Shown here: positions 34,747 to 43,347 of the stretch, one piece after another | Layout of the letters: each line of letters begins with the position of its first letter | How positions within the stretch are numbered: position 1 is the first letter of the stretch | Source: Microbispora sp. H11081 | Lineage (GTDB): Bacteria; Actinomycetota; Actinomycetes; Streptosporangiales; Streptosporangiaceae | DNA: 64,000 bases | Assembly: GCF_012999535.1 (NCBI RefSeq) | Contig: NZ_JABBWV010000002.1 | Coordinates: 496,001-560,000 of the forward strand | Direction: 5' to 3' | Program-made: the position numbers and the translations under genes | The notes under the pieces: model-generated | The model's database searches: none | Seen by the model: only the letters and a program-made list of their open reading frames with translations | What the model was told of the DNA's origin: nothing

Positions 34747-34769
34747 CTGTCCGATCGGTCAGCTAGGGT
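34747..34769 (+). promoter_or_regulatory. TetR operator overlapping leaderless promoter
   Basis: CTGTCCGATCGGTCAG (34747-34762) is a 16-bp palindrome with one mismatch per half, of the type bound by TetR repressors. TAGGGT (34764-34769) follows directly and lies seven bases before the ATG at 34777. The arrangement predicts autorepression of the TetR-MMPL operon. Confidence 0.65.
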
Positions 34770-34776
34770 GTCCGCC

Positions 34777-35325
34777 ATGGCGCGTTCCGCAACCACGCTA
34801 CGCGCGGACATTCTCGACTCCGCGGTGCGGCTGTTCGCCGCGCACGGCTTCCGCGGCACCTCCCTGCAGGAGATCGCCACGGACGCCGGCTGCTCCAAGG
34901 CGTCCTTGCTCTACCACTTCACGAACAAGGACGCGATCTTGACGGAGCTGCTGGCGCCCGTCGGGGCGCAGGTCGCCGAACTCGAGGCGCGGCTCGCCCG
35001 GCTCGACGGCGAGGCGGCCGCCCGGGCCGCCGTCGACGCGCTCGTCGACCTGTCCCTGCGCTTCCGGCTCCAGGTGAAGATCCTTCTGCTGGACGTCGAC
35101 ACCCTGATCAACCGGCCGGAACTGCCGGACGTCGACGGCTTCATGGCACGTCTGACGGACGCGCTGTCCGGCCGCTCGGCCGACCAGCCGGCCCGGGTCT
35201 GGGCCTGGATGGCGATGCTGGGGATCATCCTGACCAGCGCCGGCGAGTGCGGGGTCCCCGAGGGGACGCTGCGCGCGGAGCTGACCCGCGGGGCGCTGCG
35301 CACGCTCGGCCTGCCGGCCTGCTGA
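34777..35325 (+). CDS. TetR-family regulator of MMPL transporter
   Basis: 182 residues. N-terminal TetR HTH: RADILDSAVRLFAAHGFRGTSLQEIATDAGCSKASLLYHF (about 9-48) with the standard recognition helix KASLLYHF. The variable C-terminal domain is short. No SD; a -10-like TAGGGT 7 bases upstream and a palindrome right before it suggest a leaderless, autorepressed transcript. 23 bp before the MMPL gene, its obvious target. Inducer unknown. Confidence 0.9.
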   Translation: MARSATTLRADILDSAVRLFAAHGFRGTSLQEIATDAGCSKASLLYHFTNKDAILTELLAPVGAQVAELEARLARLDGEAAARAAVDALVDLSLRFRLQVKILLLDVDTLINRPELPDVDGFMARLTDALSGRSADQPARVWAWMAMLGIILTSAGECGVPEGTLRAELTRGALRTLGLPAC

Positions 35326-35348
35326 CCTTCGGAAGAAAGAGTTCTGTT

Positions 35349-37499
35349 GTGGCAACCCTGCTGTACCGGCTGGGCCGGTTCTCCTTCCGCCGCCGCGGGC
35401 GCGTGACCGCCGTGTGGCTGCTGCTTCTCGCGGTCCTGGGCCTGGCCGCCGCGGCGTTCCAGGGCCCGACCAGCGACAAGTTCGCCATGCCGGGCACCGA
35501 GTCACAGCGGGCGCTGGACGCCCTGGCCAAGGAGTTCCCCCAGGCGAGCGGGGTCACCGGCACCATCGTCGTCGCCGCGCCGCAGGGCGGGAAGCTCGAC
35601 CCGGCCGCGGTCGCGCCCGTGGTCAAGGAGGCCGCGGCCATCCCCGGCGTCGTCGCCGCCATGGATCCGTTCCGGTCCGGCGCCGTCTCCCAGGACGGCC
35701 GCTACGCCCTGATCCAGGTGCAGTTCGACCGCGGGGCCGAGGACGTGACCGAGGCCCAGCGCGCGGCGTACCTGAAGGCCGGGTCGTCGGCGCAGGGGCT
35801 GCGGGTCGAGCACGGCGGCGAGGTCCTGAAGAGCGCGCCGGAGGTCGGCGGGTCGGAGGCGATCGGCGTCGTGATCGCCGCGGTCGTCCTGATCATCACC
35901 TTCGGCTCGCTGGTCGCCGCGGGCATGACCCTGCTGAACGCGCTGATCGGCGTGGGGGCCGGCATGGGCGGCCTGTTCGCGCTCAGCGGCGTCGTCGAAC
36001 TGACCTCCGTCACGCCGGTGCTGGCGCTGATGCTGGGCCTGGCCGTCGGCATCGACTACTCGCTGTTCATCACCTCCCGCTACCGCCAGTTCCTGGCCGA
36101 GGGCCTGGCGCCGGATGAGGCCGCGGGCCGGGCGGTCGGCACCGCCGGATCGGCGGTCGTGTTCGCCGGCGCCACCGTGGTCATCGCGCTCGCCGGCCTG
36201 TCGGTGGTCGGCATCCCGTTCCTGAGCGTGATGGGCCTGGCCGCCGCGGGCACCGTGGCCGTCGCCGTGCTGGTCGCCCTCACGCTGCTGCCCGCCTTCC
36301 TGTCGTACGCCGGAGCCCGGGTGCTGCCCCGCGCGCAGCGCGCGGGCGGGAACGCGGACGCGGGCGGCCAGGGCTTCGGCTACACGTGGGGGCGGGTGGT
36401 GGCCCGGCTGCGCGTGCCGATCCTGCTGGCGGGGGTCGTCGTCCTCGGCGCGCTCACGCTGCCGGCCCAGGACCTGCGGCTGGCCCTGCCCGACGCCGGC
36501 GCCGCCGCTCCCGGCACCCCGGCCCGCGACGCCTACGACCTGACCAGCGAGGGCTTCGGCGAGGGCTTCAACGCCCGCCTGATCGCCGTGGTCTCCGCCG
36601 CCGACCCCGCGGCCACGACCGCCGCCGCCGGTGAGGCCGCCCGGCTGATCCAGCAGACCCCCGGAGTGCTGGCCGTGGCCCCGCCGCAGCCCAACGCCGC
36701 GGGCACCACCGCGCTGCTGGCCATCATCCCCAAGGCCGGGCCCACCGCCGCGGCCACCGAGGACGCCGTCCACGCCATCCGCGCCAAGGTCGCCGCGATC
36801 GGCGGCGCCGAGATCGCCGTCACCGGCGCCACGGCCGTCGGCATCGACGTCTCGGACAAGCTCTCCGACGCCATGCCCGTCTACCTGCTGCTGGTGGTCG
36901 GCCTGTCGGTGCTGCTGCTCATGCTCGTCTTCCGCTCGATCCTGGTCCCGGTCAAGGCGGCGCTGGGCTTCCTGCTGACCGTCGGCTCGACCTTCGGCAT
37001 CACCGTGGCGATCTTCCAGGAGGGTCACCTGGCCGGTCTGCTGGGTGTGGACGTGCCGGGCCCGCTGGTGAGCTTCCTGCCGATCCTGCTCATCGGCATC
37101 CTGTTCGGCCTGGCCATGGACTACGAGGTGTTCCTGGTCTCGCGGATGCGCGAGGACCACGTGCACGGCGACACCCCTCTCCAGGCGACGATCAACGGCA
37201 TGGGGCACAACGCCCGGGTCGTCACCGCGGCGGCGCTGATCATGACGGCCGTGTTCGGCGGGTTCGTGTTCATGGACGACCCGATCATCAAGTCCATGGG
37301 CTTCGCCCTCGCCATCGGCGTGCTCATCGACGCCTTCGTCGTCCGGATGACCCTCGTCCCGGCCGTGATGTCCATGCTCGGCCGCGCCGCCTGGTGGCTG
37401 CCCCGCGGCCTGGACCGGGTGCTGCCCGACCTCGACGTCGAGGGTGAGCGCCTGCGGCGCCACCTCACCACTCTCCCCGAGTCGGCCGAAGTGAAGTGA
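35349..37499 (+). CDS. MMPL/RND-family transporter
   Basis: 716 residues, two MMPL halves each with one TM, an extracytoplasmic domain (about 40-180 and 400-530) and five TM helices, 12 TM in total. Seen: GLAVGIDYSLFITSRYRQFLAEG (about 231-253) and its counterpart FGLAMDYEVFLVSRMRED, with the conserved Asp-Tyr pairs that carry proton flow. Exports lipids, drugs or both; the neighbouring TetR suggests inducible efflux. Start: GTG at 35349 with GAAAGAG about nine bases upstream. Confidence 0.92.
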   Translation: MATLLYRLGRFSFRRRGRVTAVWLLLLAVLGLAAAAFQGPTSDKFAMPGTESQRALDALAKEFPQASGVTGTIVVAAPQGGKLDPAAVAPVVKEAAAIPGVVAAMDPFRSGAVSQDGRYALIQVQFDRGAEDVTEAQRAAYLKAGSSAQGLRVEHGGEVLKSAPEVGGSEAIGVVIAAVVLIITFGSLVAAGMTLLNALIGVGAGMGGLFALSGVVELTSVTPVLALMLGLAVGIDYSLFITSRYRQFLAEGLAPDEAAGRAVGTAGSAVVFAGATVVIALAGLSVVGIPFLSVMGLAAAGTVAVAVLVALTLLPAFLSYAGARVLPRAQRAGGNADAGGQGFGYTWGRVVARLRVPILLAGVVVLGALTLPAQDLRLALPDAGAAAPGTPARDAYDLTSEGFGEGFNARLIAVVSAADPAATTAAAGEAARLIQQTPGVLAVAPPQPNAAGTTALLAIIPKAGPTAAATEDAVHAIRAKVAAIGGAEIAVTGATAVGIDVSDKLSDAMPVYLLLVVGLSVLLLMLVFRSILVPVKAALGFLLTVGSTFGITVAIFQEGHLAGLLGVDVPGPLVSFLPILLIGILFGLAMDYEVFLVSRMREDHVHGDTPLQATINGMGHNARVVTAAALIMTAVFGGFVFMDDPIIKSMGFALAIGVLIDAFVVRMTLVPAVMSMLGRAAWWLPRGLDRVLPDLDVEGERLRRHLTTLPESAEVK

Positions 37500-37594
37500 C
37501 GCGAAGGCCGGAGGTCCCGTCGCGGCGGGACCTTCGGCGCTCGCACGCCCGATGGGCGGACGGTCTGATGGAAGAAGCGGAAAAGGAGGATCTC

Positions 37595-38455
37595 ATGATC
37601 GTGGTGGGTGTCGACGGCTCCCAGGCCGGACTTGCGGCCGCGGCCTGGGCGGCCAGGGAGGCCGCCCTGCGCCGCGTCCCCCTGCGGATCGCCAACGCGA
37701 TCCCCGCCTGGGCGTGTTCGAGCACCCAGGAGGGGCGGTACGCGAGCGTCGCCGCGTGGATGCGCGACGGCGCGGCGGCCGTGCTCGCGGCCGCCGCCGA
37801 GCGGGCCGGCCGGGAGGCGCCCGAGGTGGAGGCCGACACCGCGATCCTGGCCGGAGACCCGCGCCCGGCGCTGATCGAGGCGGCCGCGGACGCCGATCTC
37901 CTGGTGCTCGGCAACCACGGGCTCGGCGGCTTCCGCGGCCTGCTGCTCGGCTCGGTCGCGTACGGCGTCGCGGGGCACGCTCCGTGCGACGTGGTCGTCG
38001 TGCGGGAGGGGCCGGCGGCGCCGCGCCCGGAGATCGTGGTGGGGTTCGACGGATCCGCCGCCTCCGAGAAGGTGCTCGACTTCGCCTTCGCCGAGGCGGC
38101 CCTGCGCGGGTCGGGCCTGCGGGTGGTGCACGCCTACAGCCCGCTGGACGCGGGCGGCGGCTTCGCGCCGATCCCCGACGACTTCGACGACGAGAAGATC
38201 GAGGCGCGGATGGTCAAGGAGGCGCTCTCCGGGCGTCGCGCGCTCTACCCCGACGTCAAGGTCGTCGAGGAGGTCGTCCAGAGCCACCCCGTGGACGCGC
38301 TGCGGCACGCGTCGGCGGACGCCGAACTGCTCGTCATCGGCTCCCACGGCAAGGGCGGGTTCAGCGGGCTGCTCCTCGGATCGGTCTGCCAGGCCATGCT
38401 GCAGCACGCGAGGTGCCCCATGGCCGTGGTGCGCGCCCCCGCGCAGGCGGGCTGA
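37595..38455 (+). CDS. Universal stress protein, two UspA domains
   Basis: 286 residues, two tandem UspA domains (1-143, 148-280). Each begins with a nucleotide-binding start (IVVGVDGSQAG, IVVGFDGSAAS) and ends with the ATP loop G-x2-G-x9-G-S: GNHGLGGFRGLLLGS and GSHGKGGFSGLLLGS, so both should bind ATP. AAAGGAGGA precedes the ATG at 37595. Tandem-UspA proteins in actinobacteria respond to hypoxia or stationary phase; no regulator site was seen here. Ends in a strong terminator. Confidence 0.93.
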   Translation: MIVVGVDGSQAGLAAAAWAAREAALRRVPLRIANAIPAWACSSTQEGRYASVAAWMRDGAAAVLAAAAERAGREAPEVEADTAILAGDPRPALIEAAADADLLVLGNHGLGGFRGLLLGSVAYGVAGHAPCDVVVVREGPAAPRPEIVVGFDGSAASEKVLDFAFAEAALRGSGLRVVHAYSPLDAGGGFAPIPDDFDDEKIEARMVKEALSGRRALYPDVKVVEEVVQSHPVDALRHASADAELLVIGSHGKGGFSGLLLGSVCQAMLQHARCPMAVVRAPAQAG

Positions 38456-38474
38456 GCGGTAGGGGCTGAACACG

Positions 38475-38521
38475 CGAAACGCCCCCGGCGGCCCGGAAAC
38501 CGGGCCGCCGGGGGCGTTTCG
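38475..38521. terminator. 22-bp perfect bidirectional terminator
   Basis: A perfect 22-bp stem with an AAA loop (38475-38496 with 38500-38521) between the convergent usp and rbpA genes. GAAAC and GTTTC at the base give an A/T-tract on both strands. Confidence 0.9.
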
Positions 38522-38527
38522 GGCGTC

Positions 38528-38872
38528 CTACGCGCTCTTGCGCCGCTGCTCGCGCAGAATGGCGAGCCGCTCGTTCAGCACCTCTTCGAGGTCCTCGATC
38601 GAGCGGCGCTCCAGCAGCATGTCCCAGTGGGTCCGCGGGGGCTTCGCCTTCTTCTGCTGGGGCTGCTCCGCGTCCACCCGCAGCGCCGGGCTGCCGCAGT
38701 GACGGCACTCCCAGGTCGTGGGAATCTCGGCTTCGACGGCGAGCGGTACGGTGGTCAGATGGCCCTTGGGGCACGTGTAGGACACCTCCTGACGCGGGGC
38801 CAGGTCGGTGTTGCGGTCGTTCTCGTAGCTGGTCGCGCCGAGCCGGGTACCGCGAAGTGCACGCTCGCCCAT
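38528..38872 (-). CDS. rbpA: RNA polymerase-binding protein RbpA
   Basis: Actinobacterial general transcription factor that binds the principal sigma factor and RNA polymerase and stabilises the open complex. 114 residues: an N-terminal tail with the core-interacting GTRLGATSYENDRN stretch, a zinc-type core with Cys34, His38, Cys56 and Cys59 (CPKGH, CRHC), a basic linker (KKAKPPRTHWDMLLERRS) and a sigma-interaction domain (EDLEEVLNERLAILRE). AGGAGG lies eight bases before the ATG at 38872. Upstream is a perfect SigR-type promoter, as reported for rbpA in Streptomyces coelicolor. Confidence 0.96.
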   Translation of the reverse strand: MGERALRGTRLGATSYENDRNTDLAPRQEVSYTCPKGHLTTVPLAVEAEIPTTWECRHCGSPALRVDAEQPQQKKAKPPRTHWDMLLERRSIEDLEEVLNERLAILREQRRKSA

Positions 38873-38927
38873 GTCTTCAAGCCTCCTGAGGTCCCCGCCT
38901 TCGAGGGGTTCGTTCGCCACCGCGTAC

Positions 38928-38954
38928 AACGCCTGATACCGTGTGTGGATTCCC
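38928..38954 (-). promoter_or_regulatory. SigR-type promoter of rbpA
   Basis: On the minus strand GGGAAT is followed by 18 bases and GTT, an exact match to the GGAAT-N18-GTT consensus of the thiol-oxidative-stress sigma factor SigR. The GTT lies about 56 bp before the rbpA start. Confidence 0.75.
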
Positions 38955-39111
38955 AGCCGAGACCTGATCCAATCGCGCTTTTTCCGTCCCTGTGGTCTCA
39001 GATGTGCGGCATGAAGTGAGCCGCCGGCATCGGCGGTCCGCCGCCCCCTTCCCGGCCCCTTCCGCGGCCGGTGGGCGCGGCACGGGCGACCACTCCCGGT
39101 GACACCCGCTC

Positions 39112-40461
39112 TCAGATGTGGCTGGGGACCTCGTTGCCCGCCTCGCGGATGGCCCTGGGCAGGTTGACGGTGGCGAGCAGCACGAAGCCGACGACGAAGA
39201 ACACGACCAGCGAGACGATCGCGGTGCGGTAGCTGTCGGTGAGCTGGAGCGCCAGCGTCAGGGTCAGGGAGCCGAGGAAGGCCGACCCCTTGTCGCTGAT
39301 CTGGTACAGGCTGAAATACTCCGCCTCCCGGCCCGGCGGGATCACCAGGGAGTACAGCGAGCGGGACAGCGCCTGCGTGCCGCCCATGACGATCGCGATG
39401 GCGAAGGCGATCGCGTAGAACTGGACCGCCGCGCCCTTCTGCAGGAAGTAGGCCACCCCCACCACCACCGTCCACACGACCAGGCTGGCCAGGACCGTGC
39501 GCTTGGTCCCGATCCTGGCCGCGAGCCGCGCGAGCCCGAGCGCGCCGCCGACCGCGACGAACTGCACCATGAGGATCGCCCCGATCTGGTGCGTCTGGCT
39601 CAGCCCCAGCTCCTGGTCGGCGTACGTGGCGGAGAAGCCGATCACCGTCTGCACACCGTCGTTGTAGACCAGGTAGGCCGCGAGGAACAGCAGCGTGCGG
39701 GGGTAGCGCCGCAGGTCGGCGATCGTACGGCCGAGCTGGCGGACGCTGCCCGCCACGGCCCTGGCCGCGGTCGCCTCGTGGACGGGCACCCGGCGGTTGC
39801 GCAGCCGCAGCATCGGGATGAGCGTGAACACGCCCCACCACAGACCCGCCGAGGCCAGGCTGATCCGTACCGCCAGGCCCTCCTCGACCCCGCCCGACAG
39901 GTAGACGACCAGGTTGAGCGCGAGCAGCAGGCCGCCGCCGAGGTAGCCGAAGCCCCACCCCCTGCTGGAGACCGCGTCGCGTTCCTCCGCGCCGGAGATC
40001 TGCGGCAGGAAGGAGTCGTAGACCACGATCGACGCGCCGAACGCCACGTTGGCGACCAGGAACAGCGCGCCGCCGAGCAGGTAGGCGTCGCCCGACACGA
40101 GGTAGAAGCCGAGCGTGGCCGTCGCCCCCAGGTAGGCGAGGACCCCCAGCATCTGCTTCTTGCGCCCCGTGTGGTCCGCGACGGCGCCGATGATCGGCAT
40201 GATCACGATCTGCAGCAGCACCGAGATCGTCACCAGCGTGGTGAAGTACGCCTTCGGCCGCAGGTCAAGGCCGAGGAACGACACGAAGCCGCTCTCGCCG
40301 CCCGCCGCCGTCGTGGCGACCGAGGTCAGGTACGGCCCGAGGAAGACGGTCAGGACGGTCGTCTGGAAGGCCGAATTCGCCCAGTCGTACCAGTACCAGC
40401 CGCGTTGCTCGCGCCGTCGCGCCTCGGGGATCTCCTCCTGGACGACCTGGGGGGCGGTCAT
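39112..40461 (-). CDS. UMF1-family MFS transporter
   Basis: 449 residues, 12 TM, of the MFS group UMF1/Atg22-like. Diagnostic start EQRGWYWYDWANSAFQTTVLTVFLGPYLT (about 18-46), DHTGRKKQML between TM2 and TM3, and YNDGVQTVIGF in the second half. GAGGAGAGA lies before the ATG. Substrate unknown in bacteria. Located 28 bp after the glycerophosphodiesterase gene on the same strand, so the pair may be an operon for glycerophosphodiesters (inference). Confidence 0.88.
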   Translation of the reverse strand: MTAPQVVQEEIPEARRREQRGWYWYDWANSAFQTTVLTVFLGPYLTSVATTAAGGESGFVSFLGLDLRPKAYFTTLVTISVLLQIVIMPIIGAVADHTGRKKQMLGVLAYLGATATLGFYLVSGDAYLLGGALFLVANVAFGASIVVYDSFLPQISGAEERDAVSSRGWGFGYLGGGLLLALNLVVYLSGGVEEGLAVRISLASAGLWWGVFTLIPMLRLRNRRVPVHEATAARAVAGSVRQLGRTIADLRRYPRTLLFLAAYLVYNDGVQTVIGFSATYADQELGLSQTHQIGAILMVQFVAVGGALGLARLAARIGTKRTVLASLVVWTVVVGVAYFLQKGAAVQFYAIAFAIAIVMGGTQALSRSLYSLVIPPGREAEYFSLYQISDKGSAFLGSLTLTLALQLTDSYRTAIVSLVVFFVVGFVLLATVNLPRAIREAGNEVPSHI

Positions 40462-40489
40462 GTTCTCTCCTCGCCGGTGTGGGGGGCCG

Positions 40490-41287
40490 TCACGGCGCGG
40501 CGGACCGGGGGTGCCACTGCCCGCGCGACTTGAGCACGTCGCGCAGGCCGCTGACGTTGTCGGTCATGATGCCGTCGACGCCGAGATCGAGCAGGTGGGC
40601 CATCGTCACCGGGTCGTTCACCGTCCACACGTGCACCTGCATGCCGATCGCGTGCGCGGTGCGCACCAGGGCGCGGGTGGTCACCCGCAGGCCGCGGAAC
40701 CCGATGGGCGCCTGCGCGCACGGCACCCCGGCCCTGGCCAGCCCGGACAGCAGCCTGCCGTACCCGCCGCCCATCGCGGCCGTGCGCAGCGCGGCCAGGC
40801 CGCGCGGGCCGAGCGAGAAGCAGACCTCCCGGTCGATCGCGCGCCGGGCGCGGGCCAGCCGCACGTCGGAGAACGACGTCAGGCACACCCGGTCGTAGGC
40901 GCGGGTGCGGCGGATCGCCCGGGCGAGCGGCGCGATCACGGCGCTCTCCTTGACGTCGATGTTGAACCGGGCGTCCGGCCAGGTGCCGAGCAGGTCCTCC
41001 ATCAACGGGATCTCGTGCCTGCCGCCGATCCTGGCCTGGCGGACCTCCCGGTAGGGCAGCCGGGAGACGCGGCCGGTGCGGTCGGTCACGCGGTCGAGGG
41101 TGTGGTCGTGGAACGCGAGCAGGACGCCGTCGGCGGTCGCGTGCGCGTCGGTCTCCAGGTAGGTGTAGCCGAGTTCGACCGCACGGGAGAACGCTTCCAT
41201 CGTGTTCTCGCGCGCTTCCGCCGCGCCGCCTCGATGCGCGAAGGCGAGCGGGCCCGGGTGGTCGAGAAACGCGAAACGGCGGTGCAC
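40490..41287 (-). CDS. Glycerophosphodiester phosphodiesterase
   Basis: GDPD-family TIM-barrel enzyme that hydrolyses glycerophosphodiesters to glycerol-3-phosphate and an alcohol. 265 residues with FAHRGG (His18), ENTMEAF, the metal ligands Glu45 and Asp47 in LETDAHATADG, FHDHTLDR (His60) and a metal-binding Glu in NIDVKES. The C-terminal IGMQVHVWTVNDPVTMAHLLDLGVDGIMTDN is typical. No signal peptide, so it acts in the cytoplasm. Start GTG at 41287 with no clear SD. First gene of a pair with the UMF1 carrier. Confidence 0.93.
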   Translation of the reverse strand: MHRRFAFLDHPGPLAFAHRGGAAEARENTMEAFSRAVELGYTYLETDAHATADGVLLAFHDHTLDRVTDRTGRVSRLPYREVRQARIGGRHEIPLMEDLLGTWPDARFNIDVKESAVIAPLARAIRRTRAYDRVCLTSFSDVRLARARRAIDREVCFSLGPRGLAALRTAAMGGGYGRLLSGLARAGVPCAQAPIGFRGLRVTTRALVRTAHAIGMQVHVWTVNDPVTMAHLLDLGVDGIMTDNVSGLRDVLKSRGQWHPRSAAP

Positions 41288-41344
41288 GAGAGGAGTATGC
41301 CGGGTCCCGGCCGAACAGTCAGGGCACGTAGGTGAACATTTGCG

Positions 41345-41677
41345 TCACAAGAGTCCCTTGTCCTCTTCGAGGCGAGGTTCCGGCGCGATGTGACGAGGTT
41401 CACGCGGGGTCTCGTCCTCCGCCAGGAGACCGGCCAGGTGGGCGGCGATGGCGTCGATCGTGGGATGGTCCCAGGCCAGGGTCGGCTCGACCAGGAGGCC
41501 GACGGCCTCTTCCACGTCGACGCACAGGCTGAGCGCGTGGACCGAGTCCAGCCCGTACGCCCGGAGCTTGACCGCCGGGTCGATCTCCGCGGCCGGCAGC
41601 CCGAGATAGCCGGACACCCGCTCGACGAGCCAGTGCCGCAGGGCGTCGTGGGTCCACAAACCGGGGGCGGCGCTCAT
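41345..41677 (-). CDS. Acyl carrier protein of FAAL operon
   Basis: 110 residues; the carrier domain covers about 10-85 with the phosphopantetheine Ser45 in GLDSVHAL. The tail (about 86-110, EDETPREPRHIAPEPRLEEDKGLL) is charged and probably disordered. The start overlaps the stop of the ligase gene (ATGA), so the two products are made in step; the ligase would load a fatty acyl chain on this carrier. Confidence 0.92.
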   Translation of the reverse strand: MSAAPGLWTHDALRHWLVERVSGYLGLPAAEIDPAVKLRAYGLDSVHALSLCVDVEEAVGLLVEPTLAWDHPTIDAIAAHLAGLLAEDETPREPRHIAPEPRLEEDKGLL

Positions 41678-43347
41678 GCGACGGTCTCGGGCAGGCCGCG
41701 CAGCGCGGGCGCCAGTTCGGCGTGCAGCGGGGTGAGGCCTCCGCCGAGGAACAGCTCGCGCATGTGGCGGCGGCGAAGCTTGCCGCTCGTGGTCTGCCGC
41801 ACCGTGCCCCGGGTCACCAGGAGCAGGCTCAGCGGGACACCGAACTCCCGCGTCAGCCGGTCCATGACCCGGTCGGCCGTCTCGCCGAGTGTCGCCGGCT
41901 GGCGCATGCGCACCTCCTGCACCAGGACGACGTGCTCCCCGCCGTCCCCGCCGCGGACGCCGAAGGCGGCGCCGCGCCCCGCGCCGGGATTGGCCCGCGC
42001 GGCCGCCTCCTCCAGGTCCTGGGGGTAGAGGTTGCGGCCGTTGACCACGATCACGTCCTTGATCCGTCCCGTCACGTAGAGCTGGCCGTCGAGCAGGAAC
42101 CCCAGGTCGCCGGTGCGCAGCCAGCGGCCGTGCCGCGCCGAGCCGTCGGCGGGGAAGGTGGCGCGGGTCTCCGCCGGGCGGCCTCGATAGCCGAGGGCGA
42201 CGCTGGGGCCCGCCACCCAGATCTCCCCGATCTCGCCGTCGGGGACGGGGCCGAGGCCGTGCGGATCGACGATGCGCAGGTCGAGCCCGGAGGGCGGGCC
42301 GCACGCGACCAGGGGCGTCCCCCCGGGCGCGGGGACCGCCCGGTGCAGTTCCAGGGCGGCGGGGTCGAACTCGCGCACGGTCACGCCCTGGCCCTGCGGC
42401 ACGCAGGTGACCATCAGGGTGCACTCGGCTAGGCCGTAGCCGGGACACCAGGTGGCCGGGCGGAAGCCCGCGGGGGCGAACCGCCGCTCGAACTCGGCGA
42501 GTGTGCCCGCCCGGATCGGCTCGGCTCCGCTGATCGCCATGGTCAGCGTGGACAGGTCGAGGCCGGCGAGTTGTTCGTCGGTGATCCTGCGCGTGCACCA
42601 GGCGTACCCGAAGTCCGGGGACACGGTCCAGTCCGCGCCGTACCGGCTGATCAGCTCGAGCCAGCGCACCGGGCGCGCGACGAACGCCGCCGGTGACATG
42701 AACACGAGGTCGGCGCCCGCGTGGAGCGCCTGCAACTGGAGGCCGACCAGGCCCATGTCGTGGTAGTGAGGGAGCCACCCGGCCAGCCGCCGCACCGGCC
42801 TCTCCCGGGCCAGCAGGCGGAACAGCTCCAGGTTGTGCAGCAGGTTGCCGTGCGAGATCTCGACCCCGCGCGGGTCGCTCGTCGATCCCGAGGTGTACTG
42901 CAGGTAGGCGAGGGTGTCCGCGGTCATGGCCGGCGGGGTCCAGGCGTCCGGATCGGCGGTGCCGGGATCGGCCACGCGCGCCGACAGATCGGACAGCCCG
43001 GGCGCGTGCGCGGCATCGGTCAGGACCATCCGGGCCCCCGCGTCCCCCATCAGGGCCCGTACGCGGTTCGCGTGCGGCGCGCCCGTGTCCGGCAGGGGCG
43101 CGGGGATCGCGGGCACCCGGGCGTAGAGACAGCCGAGGAACGCGACGGTGAAGTCGAGCCCCGCCGGGTAGAGCAGCAGCACCGGCCGATCGGTCAGGCC
43201 GTGCCGGGCGAGCCACACGGCGGTGGCGCGCGCCCGCCTGTCCAGCTCGGGGAAGCCCAGCCGGACCGGGGTGCCGTCGTCCCGCAGGAAGACCAGCTCC
43301 CGGTCCTCACGGAGGCGGCTCCGCACGTGCGTGACGAAGTCGGTCAT
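41674..43347 (-). CDS. Fatty acyl-AMP ligase
   Basis: Adenylate-forming enzyme of the FAAL group, 557 residues, which makes acyl-AMP and passes the acyl chain to a carrier protein instead of CoA. Seen: LQYTSGSTSDPRGVEISH (P-loop), LPHYHDMGLVG, GYGLAECTLMV, RTGDLGFLLDGQLYVTGRIKD and the A10 Lys in TTSGKLRRR. LPHYHDMGL and the P-loop form match FAALs, not CoA ligases. Start: the ATG at 43347, overlapping the stop of the reductase gene. The partner ACP follows directly. Confidence 0.92.
   Translation of the reverse strand: MTDFVTHVRSRLREDRELVFLRDDGTPVRLGFPELDRRARATAVWLARHGLTDRPVLLLYPAGLDFTVAFLGCLYARVPAIPAPLPDTGAPHANRVRALMGDAGARMVLTDAAHAPGLSDLSARVADPGTADPDAWTPPAMTADTLAYLQYTSGSTSDPRGVEISHGNLLHNLELFRLLARERPVRRLAGWLPHYHDMGLVGLQLQALHAGADLVFMSPAAFVARPVRWLELISRYGADWTVSPDFGYAWCTRRITDEQLAGLDLSTLTMAISGAEPIRAGTLAEFERRFAPAGFRPATWCPGYGLAECTLMVTCVPQGQGVTVREFDPAALELHRAVPAPGGTPLVACGPPSGLDLRIVDPHGLGPVPDGEIGEIWVAGPSVALGYRGRPAETRATFPADGSARHGRWLRTGDLGFLLDGQLYVTGRIKDVIVVNGRNLYPQDLEEAAARANPGAGRGAAFGVRGGDGGEHVVLVQEVRMRQPATLGETADRVMDRLTREFGVPLSLLLVTRGTVRQTTSGKLRRRHMRELFLGGGLTPLHAELAPALRGLPETVA

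Noticed and set aside
34284-34898. 204-codon minus-strand frame over the relic region
   Set aside because: Only its last third (FVDYLATKRG) matches anything, namely the frameshifted tetR relic; the rest is antisense to the SDR relic and the intact TetR gene.
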